From DYRB01 sp963845265 (GTDB lineage Bacteria; Pseudomonadota; Gammaproteobacteria; Chromatiales; Chromatiaceae), in the NCBI GenBank assembly GCA_963845265.1, contig CAWJRN010000003.1:512652-576651 (forward strand): a stretch of 64,000 bases of DNA, read 5' to 3'. Under the pieces are notes generated by a model. The model did no database searches and had not been told where the DNA came from. It saw only the letters and a program-made list of their open reading frames with translations. The position numbers and the translations under genes were made by a program. This document shows, piece after piece, positions 8,817-18,559 of the stretch (within the stretch, counting starts at the first letter, position 1; every line of letters starts with the position of its first letter).

Positions 8817-9859
8817 CCGCGCCAGACCAGGCAGTGCACGCTGAACAGCGGGGCCTGATCGCTGTCGGCGTCGGCGTCGGTCCATACCTGCTCCGGCTCG
8901 AAGCCGGCGCGACGGGCCAGGCGATGAAAGCCTTCGATGCTGTACTTGTAGGAGCATTCGGTGTGGATCGATTCCCCTTCGCGAAATGCGAACCTGCGCC
9001 CGGCGACGGACACCTTCTGCTCCCGGGTGCTGACCAAATGCATCTCGATGCGGCTCAACTCGGGGTTGAACCAAGCGCTGTGGCGGAAGCCGGTTAGATC
9101 GAAGTCGGCGTCCAACTCGCGATTGATGCGAGCAAGCAGGTTCAGGTTGAAGTCTGCGGTGACGCCGTCGGCATCGTTGTAGGCGGCCTCCAGGACCTGG
9201 TGCTCCTTGACCAGGTCGACGCCAACCAGCAGACGTCCGCCCGAGCCCAACAAATCGCCGACTCGGCGAAGGAAGCGCTCGGCATCCGTCGGCTCGAAGT
9301 TGCCGACGGACGACCCCGGAAAAAAGGCCGCGCGTGGATGCTCATGGTCGTCCACCGGCAGCCGGAAGGGCACCGAGTAATCCGCACAGACGGCATGCAC
9401 TTGCAGCGACGGGAAGGTCGCGGCCAGGGCCTCGGCGGATTGCAGCAGATGGTCCTTGGAGATATCCACCGGCATGTAGACCGCGGGCCGCAGCGCCTCC
9501 AGCAGGACGCGAATCTTCAGGCTGCTGCCGCTGCCCAACTCGACCAGCAGCGCGTCACGCCCGAGACGCTCTGCCATGGCCGCCCCATGGCGGCGCAAGA
9601 TGTCGATCTCGGTGCGGGTGGGGTAGTACTCGGGTAGCTCGCAGATAGCGTCGAACAAGTGCGACCCGTGGGCGTCGTAGAAATATTTCGGCGATAGGCG
9701 CTTTTGCGGCAGAGCCAGGCCCTGGTGCACATCCGCGCGCATGTCCGCCGACGTCGGATGCAGATCGTGAAAATGGACCTGCGCCGTTGCATCGTCGGCG
9801 TCGGTTTGCCGCGTAGAGGTCTCGCTGGAACTGCCCGTCGAGGCTGTTTGGTCGCGCAT
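8813..9859 (-). CDS. EgtD-family amino-acid N-methyltransferase (Methyltransf_33)
   Basis: 348 aa. FHDLHPTSADMRADVHQGLA, LSPKYFYDAHGSHLFDAICE, LPEYYPTRTE and LVELGSGSSLKIRVLLEA are the signature blocks of the EgtD family, which trimethylates histidine to hercynine in ergothioneine synthesis. VGNFEPTDAERFL and the C-terminal IHTECSYKYSIEGF also fit. The start at 9859 follows AAAGGA about 12 nt upstream; the longer frame lacks one. No EgtB/EgtE sulfoxide-synthase gene follows; instead a PhyH dioxygenase, two methyltransferases and an MFS exporter do. So the substrate may be histidine or another amino acid (Trp in fungal relatives), feeding a non-ergothioneine product. Confidence 0.85.
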   Translation of the reverse strand: MRDQTASTGSSSETSTRQTDADDATAQVHFHDLHPTSADMRADVHQGLALPQKRLSPKYFYDAHGSHLFDAICELPEYYPTRTEIDILRRHGAAMAERLGRDALLVELGSGSSLKIRVLLEALRPAVYMPVDISKDHLLQSAEALAATFPSLQVHAVCADYSVPFRLPVDDHEHPRAAFFPGSSVGNFEPTDAERFLRRVGDLLGSGGRLLVGVDLVKEHQVLEAAYNDADGVTADFNLNLLARINRELDADFDLTGFRHSAWFNPELSRIEMHLVSTREQKVSVAGRRFAFREGESIHTECSYKYSIEGFHRLARRAGFEPEQVWTDADADSDQAPLFSVHCLVWRG

Positions 9860-10617
9860 CTTCAGTGGTTTCCTTTGGATCGTAATGACGCGGCGCGTTG
9901 CCGCCGCTAAAGCAGGCCTATGTTCGGTGCTGACCGGGAGTGGGAGAGCAGAGATGAAGCGTCCATGGAAGGAATCCGCTCCAAAATGTGGAGGTAGGCC
10001 GAACCGACTATGCCAAAGCAACTGTCTGAGGGCGGTTTTGGCGAACTGGCCCGCACGCCGAGCTTTCAAGACCCCCGAGACTACGTGGAAATGTCGGTGA
10101 ATGATAAGAAATTCAACCGCAGCTTGATCGTCCTTTACGATCGGCCTCGGGAGACATGGAATCTGTGGCTTTGGGCATGCTCGCGAGGTCTAGGCACGGC
10201 TGGCCAGCGGCGACGATGGTCACCAGTCCGCCGTCGCCGGCACGATGACGGACGGATCCGAGCCCATTCGGTTCAGCTGCCGATGAGCCTATCTCGGTTC
10301 GGAGCGACTTTCGCTGAACAGGCGGGAAAACACCAGATCGACTCCGGCGACGTCGTTTCGGGCGCGGCGGCTAGTGTGGTCGTGTGGATTCGAGCGCCGA
10401 ATCACACATCGGCAGCAGCGCGTCGGTAGGCTGGCCCTTACGTGTCGCCTCGGTCAGGCTCTCCAGGGCCAGCCGCGCAACTTGGGCTTGACCCCGGAGC
10501 TGGGCAAGGGCACTCCTCAGCCCGGATTTAACACCTATAGTGAGAATACCTTTGTGAATCATTGTCTTGAACCATCTTCATCTGTCGTTCTGGCACAACA
10601 TGGTTGCTGGCTCTGCG
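9860..10617. other. Non-coding / decayed stretch upstream of the EgtD operon
   Basis: The first about 100 bp should hold the operon promoter. I see no convincing -35/-10 pair. The rest has only short open frames without recognisable motifs and looks like worn sequence. Confidence 0.35.
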
Positions 10618-10785
10618 CTAGATAACGGTGGTCTCTGTTTTCCCGGGTCGATCGTGAATCCCCAACGCATCGTAGAGGGCCTGCTGGCGCGGTTCGGGCC
10701 GCGATGCCTTGCGCACATGGACGGTCCTGCCGTCGGCGCGTTTGAGCTCGACGGTGACGCGATCCTGACCGGCATTCGGTTGAGG
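10618..10785 (-). pseudogene. Possible transposase C-terminal remnant
   Basis: Minus-strand translation VTVELKRADGRTVHVRKASR followed by PEPRQQALYDALGI resembles the C-terminal tail of several DDE transposases (R-K-A-S-x-P-x-P-x-Q-x-A-L-x-x-ALG). The family cannot be assigned from so short a piece. Confidence 0.3.
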
Positions 10786-10988
10786 TCTGCGCAGGGGAGC
10801 GCTTGGTCGCGCACAGGACGCGTGCCGTGCGCGTACTCGAAACCGCCAGCCTACCGACCTTCTACCTGCCGCGCGACGATATCCGTATGAACTTGCTGGA
10901 TCCTGCGGGCGAACACAGCTTCTGCGAGTGGAAAGGGCATGTGGATGGCTGCGAAAACCCGCGCATAGTTGGCGGATACCAGGGGTAG
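10782..10988 (+). pseudogene. DUF427-family fragment
   Basis: RLVAHRTRAVRVLETASLPT, FYLPRDDIRMNLLDPAGEHS and FCEWKGHVDG form the central DUF427 block (LETSxPPTYYxPxxDVxMxLL...CxWKG). There is no start codon, and the C-terminal third (the aromatic AWxYPxPxPEF region) is missing or out of frame. It is a truncated relic surrounded by transposase debris. Confidence 0.55.
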
Positions 10989-11100
10989 TCGCCACCGAGG
11001 GCGGCGAAGACCAGAAGAACGCAACATGTGCTGCCGCCACAGTCTGCCATCGACCCCAAGCTGCCGCCCGAACTTGGAGCTTGCGGGTCAGCTTACCGAT

Positions 11101-11382
11101 TCAGACCGGACCTTCCAAAGCAATCAAAGCCCAAAAGGTGGTAGCGAGGTGTTGGCGAACACGTTGCTGTTGCTCTGTCACAGGACGATGGCTAGGATGC
11201 ATGAGGGCTGGCTCCTCGGGTGCTTGCTGTGGCTTCCGCAATCTCCAGCCTATCATCCGAGCCAACCCGCCCCTATTTCTTCTTGGATTATCAGTCGCTC
11301 GTGCTTGAGCAAGAGCCATTCGACTCCGATCCTTTTCTGCTCTTAACTGCAGGTGACGATAAGCCCGATCAAAGTTCAACAT
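11101..11382 (-). CDS. Hypothetical small basic protein
   Basis: A 93-aa frame beginning MLNFDRAYRHLQLRAEKD, divergent from the Old Yellow Enzyme gene and only about 40 bp from it. It is Arg-rich with no recognised domain and no strong ribosome site. The divergent placement could suit a regulator, but the evidence for translation is weak. Confidence 0.25.
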   Translation of the reverse strand: MLNFDRAYRHLQLRAEKDRSRMALAQARATDNPRRNRGGLARMIGWRLRKPQQAPEEPALMHPSHRPVTEQQQRVRQHLATTFWALIALEGPV

Positions 11383-11421
11383 ACTGTCGGCAGAACCCAA
11401 TTACCCGCTCAGAGAAACGAT

Positions 11422-12525
11422 ATGCCAGATGTAAAAGACGTCCTATTCAGTCCCTATTCGCTTGGCGACCTGCAGCTGCCCAATCGAGTTATCATGGCGC
11501 CGCTCACTCGATCGCGAGCGAAACAGCCAGGGGACATTCCGTGGGAGCTGAACGCGACCTATTACGCACAACGTGCCAGTGCAGGACTCATCATTGCTGA
11601 GGCGACGCAGATATCTCCCCAAGGCAAGGGCTATGCATTCACGCCGGGGATATACTCCGACGAACAGGTCAACGGCTGGCGCAAAGTGACGTCAGCGGTG
11701 CACGACAAGGGAGGGCTAATCGTTCTGCAGCTCTGGCATGTCGGTCGGATCTCGCGCCCAGAGCTGCAACCGAACGGTCAGCAGCCAGTCGCACCCTCGG
11801 CGATCAAACCCGAGGGGGCCCAGACTTTCATAGACGAAAACTCGGGCATGGTCGATATCTTGGAACCCCGTGCCCTGACGACTCCCGAAATTCCGAGCGT
11901 CGTCGACCAATACCGACATGCTGCGGAGAACGCCAAGCGCGCCGGCTTCGACGGTGTTGAGATTCACGGCGCCAACGGCTATCTCATTGACCAGTTCATC
12001 CGCAGCAGGTCCAATCGGCGCAGCGACGACTACGGCGGTTCAATCGAGAACCGCCTCCGTTTTCCGAGGATGGTTGTCGAAGCGGTCGTGGGCGTGTGGG
12101 GTGGCAAGCGCACGGGAATACGGCTGTCCCCTACCGGTACTTTCAATGACATGCACGACGATGACCCGGTCGCGACGTATGGAGCGCTGGGCGGTCATTT
12201 GAACGACAGCGGCATTGCATACATCGAGGTCGTTGAGGACTCCTTCCAAGGCAACGAGGTGAACGGACGTCCTGAACCGGTCATCAACGCCATACGCTCA
12301 GCGTTCACCGGTACGTACATTGCCAATGGCAATTATACTGCTGACGAGGCGCGCAGACGCATCCAGGACGGTTTGTGTGACTTGGTAAGTTTTGGTCGCC
12401 CCTTTATCTCCAACCCGGACTTGGCAAAGCGATTGCGCCTCGGCGCGCCTCTGAACGAATATGATCCGAATACTTTTTACGGTGGCGATGAACATGGATA
12501 TACGGATTATCCTGTGCTCAGGTGA
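11422..12525 (+). CDS. Old Yellow Enzyme family alkene reductase (NemA-like)
   Basis: 367 aa from the ATG at 11422. LFSPYSLGDLQLPNRVIMAP and LTRSRAKQPGDIP form the FMN-binding N-terminus. LQLWHVGRISRP carries the substrate/flavin histidine region. FDGVEIHGANGYLIDQF, SRSNRRSDDYGGSIENRLRF and DLVSFGRPFISNPDL are classic OYE motifs. The enzyme reduces activated C=C bonds (enones, nitroesters, N-ethylmaleimide) with NAD(P)H. Full length and apparently intact. A longer in-frame extension upstream is less likely because the family begins a few residues before LFSPYSLG. Confidence 0.9.
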   Translation: MPDVKDVLFSPYSLGDLQLPNRVIMAPLTRSRAKQPGDIPWELNATYYAQRASAGLIIAEATQISPQGKGYAFTPGIYSDEQVNGWRKVTSAVHDKGGLIVLQLWHVGRISRPELQPNGQQPVAPSAIKPEGAQTFIDENSGMVDILEPRALTTPEIPSVVDQYRHAAENAKRAGFDGVEIHGANGYLIDQFIRSRSNRRSDDYGGSIENRLRFPRMVVEAVVGVWGGKRTGIRLSPTGTFNDMHDDDPVATYGALGGHLNDSGIAYIEVVEDSFQGNEVNGRPEPVINAIRSAFTGTYIANGNYTADEARRRIQDGLCDLVSFGRPFISNPDLAKRLRLGAPLNEYDPNTFYGGDEHGYTDYPVLR

Positions 12526-12600
12526 AGCAGTTGGCGGCCCGGGTGCCGAAGTCGCAGATCAATCTGACATGTTTCCATGGGTATTCGCCTGCAACAGCAG
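12526..12600 (+). pseudogene. IS91-type transposase C-terminal fragment
   Basis: Plus-strand translation QLAARVPKSQINLTCFHGYS resembles the conserved C-terminal block of IS91-like transposases (LAALVPxPxxNLTRFHGVFAP). It directly abuts the stop of the alkene reductase gene. Confidence 0.4.
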
Positions 12601-12892
12601 CTACCGGGGGTGGTCTTGTTGGACTAAATGAAAGCCGACGGGCAACGACCGCTGACAGAATGTAACTGCCGTTCTTTGTTTTCCAGGGAATGGCGGTAGT
12701 TGGCCAACTCCGGGCGGCCGAGGATTCCCCGCTCACTGGCCGCCACTGGGACAGACCTGCCGGCGGTATCGCTGTCGCCAATCCCAAGGGTCGACTCCAA
12801 AGCGGGCTCGGAAATTGCAGCTCACGTCCGAGGCCACGGACTTCCAACAGATCAGCCGTGGAGGCAGTGTTGTTGCGGCGGGGCGTTGCACA
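12601..12892. other. Non-coding stretch between convergent genes
   Basis: No gene seen. It contains the degenerate motif ccgctcactggccgcc, also recognisable near 4540, indicating a worn dispersed repeat. No clean terminator. Confidence 0.35.
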
Positions 12893-14812
12893 TCAGTCTG
12901 TCATCACCTTATCCATAGCTCGGGGCTTCGGGTAAGCGTCCGTCAACGCCCTAAAGAACTGAATCATTCGCTCGCGGTACAGAACGCGGTTCTCGACGTG
13001 GGTGAATTCATGCCCTTCCTCGTATTGGAAATACTCTACCGGAACGGCTTTCTTTTGGAACGTCTCGATGAGCATTCTCGATTGCGCGATAGGCACCCGA
13101 GGGTCATGGATGCCCTGATGGATCTGCAGCGCGGTGACGATCCTGTCGACGTGATGGAGCGGTGAAATCGCCTTGGCGCGTGCCGGTTCCCGGGCCGGAT
13201 CGAAGCCCAACTCACGGATGAACTGAGGACGGACCGGGTCCGGTAGTCCCTGGAAAAAGCTCCCAATGTCCGAGATCCCGGAGATTTCCACCGCACCGTC
13301 GAAGGCCGTTGGGTACTGAATAATGGCGGAGAGAACGGAGAAACCTCCGAAGGAACCGCCCGCGATGAACCGCGGACGGTCGGCGACGAAATCGAGTCCG
13401 GCGGCAAACTCCGACACGGCGAGCAGATCGCGGATGTGGGCGCCGCCCCAGTCGCTGTTGCCCATGTCTTGGAATACCTTGCCGAATCCGCTCGATCCCC
13501 GCACGTTGGGTAGCACGACAACGAAGCCCGCGTTGGCCAGCCGCTGAAGGCTGCTGGAGTAGACGGGGTCCTCATGTTCGTCCGGTCCGCCGTGAACCCA
13601 GAGCAGCAAGGGCAGGGGCCGCTCCGAGCTCGCTTGTGAGGGGATCAAGATATGGGTTGGGATCTCGGTTCCGTCGAAGCTCTTGACCCTATATGACCGG
13701 TAGCGGGCGAACGCCCCCTCGGGTAAACCGGTTTCGTTCGTGTCGAGCAGCAGGCGCGTCTGGCCGCGCTCGGAAACGGACAGCCGGGCCGGCCGCCCAT
13801 CCTCTGTGACGATGACGGCGCGATCTGCGCTGTTCTTGGCCAGCACGATAGTCCTGATGTCCTCGGGCTTCGCCCCGAGCGGCACGGGATCCCAATCGGC
13901 ATCGCCACGCCGCCGATAGAGTTCGGCGACCATTTGCAGCCCGTTGCGGTAGGAGAGCGCCAAGAGGCCCATGTTGTTTTTTTGGAACCCGTTGATGTCC
14001 TCCCTCACCGGAAGGTCGACGGGGCGAAGGCCGGAGCGTCGATCCCAGCTCCAGAGCCGAAACCGGTCCCCTGACCTGTTGGCGAGGAAATGCACGGTCT
14101 CGCCGACGAACTGAGGCTGCTTGACCTGGATCCCTTGCTCGCGCAGCAGCCACTCGATGTCGCCGTCCTGCAAGTCCACCATGCCCAGGTGCCGTTCTCC
14201 GTTGGCGATGTATCGTTCGATCAGCAGCCGCCTGCCGTCGTCGGACAGGTCGTGGCAAAAGAGTCTGGCGTTATCGGTTACGAAAAGGGTTCGGGCCTCG
14301 CCGGTGGAGGTCGAAATTCCTACGATGCGCGTGTCGCCCCAGATGTGGTGGCCCCGCGCGGCGTAGATGACGGCACCGTCCGGGGAGAATGCACAGGGAA
14401 TATCCAACTGGCCGCGGGGCGTGGGCACCAAATACGCGCCGGTGTCGATGTCGACGATATGGAGCTTGCGGCGCTCGTCGCCCAGCGGGTCGCAGGTGAA
14501 CGCCAAGCGCTTTTCCTGGTGGTCCGGGACGGCTGCCTTGACATCAACGCATGAGGGCGCGAATAGCGCCTGAGGCGCACCCATGCCGCTCTCGAGATCG
14601 TAACGGACAATCTCAAGCCTCCCCTGCCATGGCTCAATCGTCGCGTATAAATGGGTGGCGTCGAGATTGAGAGACACTCCGCCCAGCTCGGTCAGCCGAT
14701 CGTAGGCCAACGCGTCTTCCAGCTCGGGACCAGCCCCCGCAGGAGTCGCGGCCGCTGCATTGGCGACCACGAATGTCCATAATGCCAGCGCCCTTCTTGT
14801 CAGCGTGTCCAC
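12893..14812 (-). CDS. Secreted S9 (prolyl oligopeptidase) family peptidase
   Basis: 639 aa. Signal peptide: ALALWTFVVANAAAATPAGA. Residues about 30-370 form a WD-like beta-propeller (LAFTCDPLGDERRKLHIVDI, CAFSPDGAVIYAARG). The alpha/beta-hydrolase domain follows from about 380: LLLWVHGGPDEHEDP, nucleophile in GGSFGGFS, acid around HQGIHDPRVPIAQS and His in YEEGHEF. It is probably a periplasmic oligopeptidase or acylaminoacyl peptidase. Full length. Confidence 0.9.
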   Translation of the reverse strand: MDTLTRRALALWTFVVANAAAATPAGAGPELEDALAYDRLTELGGVSLNLDATHLYATIEPWQGRLEIVRYDLESGMGAPQALFAPSCVDVKAAVPDHQEKRLAFTCDPLGDERRKLHIVDIDTGAYLVPTPRGQLDIPCAFSPDGAVIYAARGHHIWGDTRIVGISTSTGEARTLFVTDNARLFCHDLSDDGRRLLIERYIANGERHLGMVDLQDGDIEWLLREQGIQVKQPQFVGETVHFLANRSGDRFRLWSWDRRSGLRPVDLPVREDINGFQKNNMGLLALSYRNGLQMVAELYRRRGDADWDPVPLGAKPEDIRTIVLAKNSADRAVIVTEDGRPARLSVSERGQTRLLLDTNETGLPEGAFARYRSYRVKSFDGTEIPTHILIPSQASSERPLPLLLWVHGGPDEHEDPVYSSSLQRLANAGFVVVLPNVRGSSGFGKVFQDMGNSDWGGAHIRDLLAVSEFAAGLDFVADRPRFIAGGSFGGFSVLSAIIQYPTAFDGAVEISGISDIGSFFQGLPDPVRPQFIRELGFDPAREPARAKAISPLHHVDRIVTALQIHQGIHDPRVPIAQSRMLIETFQKKAVPVEYFQYEEGHEFTHVENRVLYRERMIQFFRALTDAYPKPRAMDKVMTD

Positions 14813-14984
14813 TGTCGACGGCCTCCCCAGTTCGGAATTTCATTCTCGCCCCGTTGGTCAGTGGCCGCAGACGGCCTACGAGACACGCTCGCGTCGGTTC
14901 CCCTGATTGGCGGCTCCTGGATGTGGATTCAACCTGCCAGCCAGGGCAACGCCTCACTCTGCGACAGGTTGAGGCTGTAGGGGG

Positions 14985-15206
14985 TCACCCGTCGGCCCTG
15001 GCCACGGCCGGGTGAAACCGGCCACTTGCAGGCACTGGTGCTTCGTTGGCCGGGGTCCGCAGTCGCGTGGGCGCATCTGCGGTAGTTCCGTCGCGCCCGT
15101 ACGCCGTGACGGCGGCGCGCAGCGGCGCATGAGGCGCCAGCACCCCATGGTAACGGTGGCGATGCCGACGCGGCGGCGGGACCAACGCGGTGAGCCGCTC
15201 GAGCAG
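14985..15206 (-). pseudogene. IS91-family transposase C-terminal fragment
   Basis: The minus strand reads ERLTALVPPPRRHRHRYHGV, then LAPHAPLRAAVTAYGRDG, the conserved C-terminal block of IS91-type transposases. No catalytic region (HUH, YxxRY) is present. It is more complete than the related fragment at 4380-4459. Confidence 0.65.
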
Positions 15207-15447
15207 TGTCGACGGCGGTGAGGGACAGCGCGGTGCGGTCGTCCGGCTGGGGTTTCGGCAACCGGTAGATGACCCGATCGGCTCTGGAAAGTGCGGGTCG
15301 GCGAAAAAGGATTATAAAAACTGGCTTATTAGGATTAAAAAATATGCGCCTGGGTAATTTACTCTGGCCGGGGAGGCTGACGAATCTAGCCCCCCCGATT
15401 CGATGCCCCATGCCGCGGATCAAGCCGGCATCAGGCCCTTTGTTACA

Positions 15448-16008
15448 ATGACCGACTCCGTTCCACCCCTGGCCTTGCCCGTGAAAAATCCTCTGACCCT
15501 GTTGCTCCAGTTACTGGGCAGGCCTTCAGACACGCGTCCCAGACTCACCGCCATCTACCATTGTGCGGCGGCCGGCGAGCCGCTGATCGCCACCGCCCAG
15601 GCCGAGGTGGTCAGCGGCAAAGGTCTGCTCGGCGACCGCTACAGCCGGGACGCCGGCTTCTGGCACCGGGTGGACAGCTGTCAGCTGACCCTGATCACCG
15701 AGCATGAACTGGCCCGGGTGCGCCGCGCCGGCACGGTGGCGGTGGACAGCGGCCAGCATCGGCGCAACCTGGTGGTGGCCGGCGTCACGCCTAAGCAGTT
15801 GGCTGGCCGCAGTTTCCAGATTGGCGATGCCCTGTTTGCCTACCACAAGCCCCGGCCACCCTGCGGTTACATCGACACCGTGGCCGGCAAGGGCATGGCC
15901 AAGGCGTTGGGCAGGCACAGTGGGGCGTGTCTCAAGGTGATTCGTGGTGGGAGCATTCGGGTGGGGGATGCGCTGGTGTGGCAGTCTGATATATCGGCGT
16001 CGGCCTAA
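15448..16008 (+). CDS. MOSC domain-containing protein
   Basis: 186 aa. LTAIYHCAAAGEPLIATAQA, GKGLLGDRYSRDAG, LTLITEHELARV, RRNLVVAGVT, the conserved Cys in KPRPPCGYID and GACLKVIRGGSIRVGD define a MOSC domain, found in molybdenum-cofactor sulfurases and YiiM/YuaD-type enzymes. The start ATG at 15448 precedes MTDSVPPLALPV; in-frame codons further upstream lack support. It stands alone, with the group II intron downstream on the other strand. Confidence 0.85.
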   Translation: MTDSVPPLALPVKNPLTLLLQLLGRPSDTRPRLTAIYHCAAAGEPLIATAQAEVVSGKGLLGDRYSRDAGFWHRVDSCQLTLITEHELARVRRAGTVAVDSGQHRRNLVVAGVTPKQLAGRSFQIGDALFAYHKPRPPCGYIDTVAGKGMAKALGRHSGACLKVIRGGSIRVGDALVWQSDISASA

Positions 16009-16207
16009 AGAGCTGCGGCGTTGTAGCTTCCCATTCCGGGAGAGGAGGCGCGTCCTTGTGTCATGACGTGTGGAAAAGGATATTGCCCTCTGAACAACGA
16101 ATGCGCATCGGCGACGGAGTCGGGTAGAAATACGGTGCGCGCAACCTTAGGCTCGGGCTTGGCTGTGTCGGCGTTTCCGCTGTACGTGCCCGTTTAGCCC
16201 CAACCAT

Positions 16208-17063
16208 AGCCCACGTTTCCGCAAGCCCCCCTCTCATCCCGGACGGTCGGTTTTCCCGAGTCCGGTTGGCGGCCAGTGAGCAGCCGTTTATTCACCGCCA
16301 AGCCTTCCCGCGCAGACCGGTGCTTAAGTACGCGCTCACATACACCCCGTCTCCGCACGGTTTACTCAACGACTATCCCAAGGCTCTGTGTCCACCGTTG
16401 ATTGGGCACTGCGTCCCATGGTGGTGTCGACCGGTGGGCACTCACTTTACCGAGAGCCCCTTTGCCCGAGGGTCGGTGTCACCGCCACTCGGCACGGGAC
16501 TGTAACCCGTGTCGCCGGGCATTACCCCGGTTTTCTCGCTACTACGGACTCATGCGCCGGACCTCAATCCTCTCACGGTCTCGGTTCTACCCTTGTACCC
16601 TGAGTCTTTGCAGGTTGCTGCGCGCCCCTGCTGGAAGGAGGCCCTTCCCGGCGTTATCTCCGCGAATCTTTCTCCAGGTGCCTGCCCTTACCCCGGTAGC
16701 CCCTGCGGTGCACGTGCTCGTTACTTCCCGCAGGGCGTTGGCCTTCCCCCTGTCCTAACAAGGTCGGCACTTAACAAATTCCGCACAACGACTTCGGTGC
16801 GGGGGTTGGTTACGAGGCTGCGGTCATTCACTCATGTTCAGGCCCCCGGGTTTGCTCGCCACCCAGGTCGTTCTCACCGCCGGAGCGGGTCTCTCGACCC
16901 AATCCGGGGCAGCCGTGACTTCTACGTCCACGCATATCTCGGTTCGTTACCTCACCGAGCAGTGGATATGCTAACCGTCCGAATCGAGCAATTGACGGCA
17001 GAGGGACTTTCACCCTCCAAGATTCGCGGCCTCGCCGGCCGCTCCTAGGAAATTCAACCACCC
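16208..17063 (-). ncRNA. ORF-less (degenerate) group II intron
   Basis: On the minus strand the 5' end shows group II domain I motifs: GGAGGGTGAAAGTCCCTC, GATATGCGTGGACGT and GAACATGAGTGAATGACC. Near the 3' end a domain V-like hairpin lies at 16240-16266: CCGGAC-TCGG stem, GAAA-type loop, CCGA, 2-nt bulge, GTCCGG. It is followed by a domain VI-like hairpin GCTTGCG-GAAA-CGTGGGC ending CTAT near 16208. Domain IV, where a reverse transcriptase would be encoded, is reduced to a 17-codon frame (MGRSAQSTVD...). The element is therefore a ribozyme without its own maturase. Boundaries are approximate. It lies between genes, not in one. Confidence 0.7.
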
Positions 17064-17638
17064 GAGACCGAGTACTGGGTCCACCTTAGGCGAGTTTGTG
17101 GCCAAGGCGGGCGGTCTGGAAGTCGGATGAGACACCCAGCGAGACCGGTGGCGGGGTGTATGCAGAGAACGCGCGTGACGAACGGCCCCGATGGGCAGTG
17201 GCCCGGGACGGCCGGGCGCGCGGCCCACTGGCGGTCAGCGACCCGTTGCTGCCGGTCACAGGGGCACCCGGCAGCGACTGCTCAGCCGCGATAACGGACC
17301 TTTGTCTGTCACCGGATGGATTCCCGACGACTGCCAAAACCCACAGTTCAATATGATCCTGCCAAGCGTCGGTTGAACGCTGTTTGTGATCACTGCCAAC
17401 CCTGAGCCTGAATGGGTGGAACGACCCCGTTCTGGCACTTAATCTTTATGGCTGAAGCATCTGGAATGTCGCGGACACCGGCCAGTCCACGTCGCCCTCG
17501 GTTGGACGTCTGATGGGATCGGATCAAACGGCGACCTTGAAGTCCTTTCTAGACTGGAAGCACCAAAAGGAAACGTGATAGGTGGACTGGATGTGCGGCG
17601 GATTCGCGAATGCCTGCTCCGGTAAGCTCGCTTAGGCA
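17064..17638. other. Non-coding stretch
   Basis: No gene seen between the group II intron and the CarH-like gene. Short open frames lack motifs and ribosome sites. The region looks like worn debris of the same style as 18934-19566. Confidence 0.35.
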
Positions 17639-18520
17639 TCAAATCGCCTCCAGCGATTTCCGCTCCACCGAGGACGGCAGCCGCCTTAGTCCCCTCACGC
17701 CTGCACCGCCGATCCAGATGGCAACGCCGCGTGGAAGGCGATCGGCGAGTTCCTCGACATTGGCCCGAATCGCTCCACGGGCGTAACAGGCACTGAATGA
17801 GAGCGCCACGGTCGACACCCCTGACCGTTCGACGGCGGCTACGATCTGATCGAGCGGGACTTCCGTACCCAGGTTAAGGGTCGTCCTGCCCGCGCGCGTG
17901 AGCAGGGCCTCGGCCATCAGCAACCCCAAGGCGTGCTGCTCCCCCGGCATGGTCACGAGCAGCACCTCGGGATTTCCTGCGGGACGTCCGACTCGGCTTA
18001 TGGCCACATCGAGGAAGTGCACGAGCTGTCTGGTCAAGAGGTGCTCCTCGAAGATCTGGAGCTGTCCGCCTGCCCACAGCTCCCCCACTGCCGTGCTCAA
18101 CGGTGCAAAGGTGTCAAGCACGAACGAGCGTAGCCCATCACGGGCAAGGGCCCTCTCCAGGGCGACAGTAAGAGCGGCTATGTCACCGGAAGATGCCAGA
18201 GCAATCATCTCGGCGTGCGCAGGTTCGATATCCCGCGGGCTCGATGACATCTCTGGCAATGTGGCGGCGAGCTTGTCGAGCGCCTCGTCACCGAGCGGCA
18301 CCACTTTGCCTGGACGCAACCCCTGATCGAGCATTCGCCGGATCCGCTGCAGGCGGCGAATCTGCTCGGCGCTGTATACCCGCTCGCCCTTGTCGTTGCG
18401 CTCCGGAGTCGGAAACCCATAGCGTCTTTCCCAAATCCGCAGGGTATCCCGACCGAGACCCGTATCACGCTCTACAGTGCTGATCGCAAACAAGGCTACA
18501 CCATCTTTGGACTTAGACAT
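17639..18520 (-). CDS. MerR-family cobalamin-binding (CarH/LitR-like) photoreceptor repressor
   Basis: 293 aa. N-terminal MerR helix-turn-helix (FAISTVERDTGLGRDTLRIW ERRYGFP). Middle helical domain contains W149, E159 and H160 in the exact Wx9EH arrangement (ELWAGGQLQIFEEH) that senses light through adenosylcobalamin in CarH. The C-terminal B12-binding domain contains the base-off His in GEQHALG (H196). By homology the dark AdoCbl-bound tetramer represses DNA and light disassembles it. The gene faces a 60-aa gene across an intergenic palindrome (18560-18574) that could be its operator. No carotenoid gene is in the window. Confidence 0.85.
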   Translation of the reverse strand: MSKSKDGVALFAISTVERDTGLGRDTLRIWERRYGFPTPERNDKGERVYSAEQIRRLQRIRRMLDQGLRPGKVVPLGDEALDKLAATLPEMSSSPRDIEPAHAEMIALASSGDIAALTVALERALARDGLRSFVLDTFAPLSTAVGELWAGGQLQIFEEHLLTRQLVHFLDVAISRVGRPAGNPEVLLVTMPGEQHALGLLMAEALLTRAGRTTLNLGTEVPLDQIVAAVERSGVSTVALSFSACYARGAIRANVEELADRLPRGVAIWIGGAGVRGLRRLPSSVERKSLEAI

Positions 18521-18559
18521 AGTGGCGGTACGGAGTGTATCAGGCCAAAAACTTTCTTG

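Noticed and set aside
16208..17063. Proteins encoded in the 16.2-17.1 kb region
   Set aside because: The frames fall on a structured RNA with group II intron motifs and show no protein-like composition.
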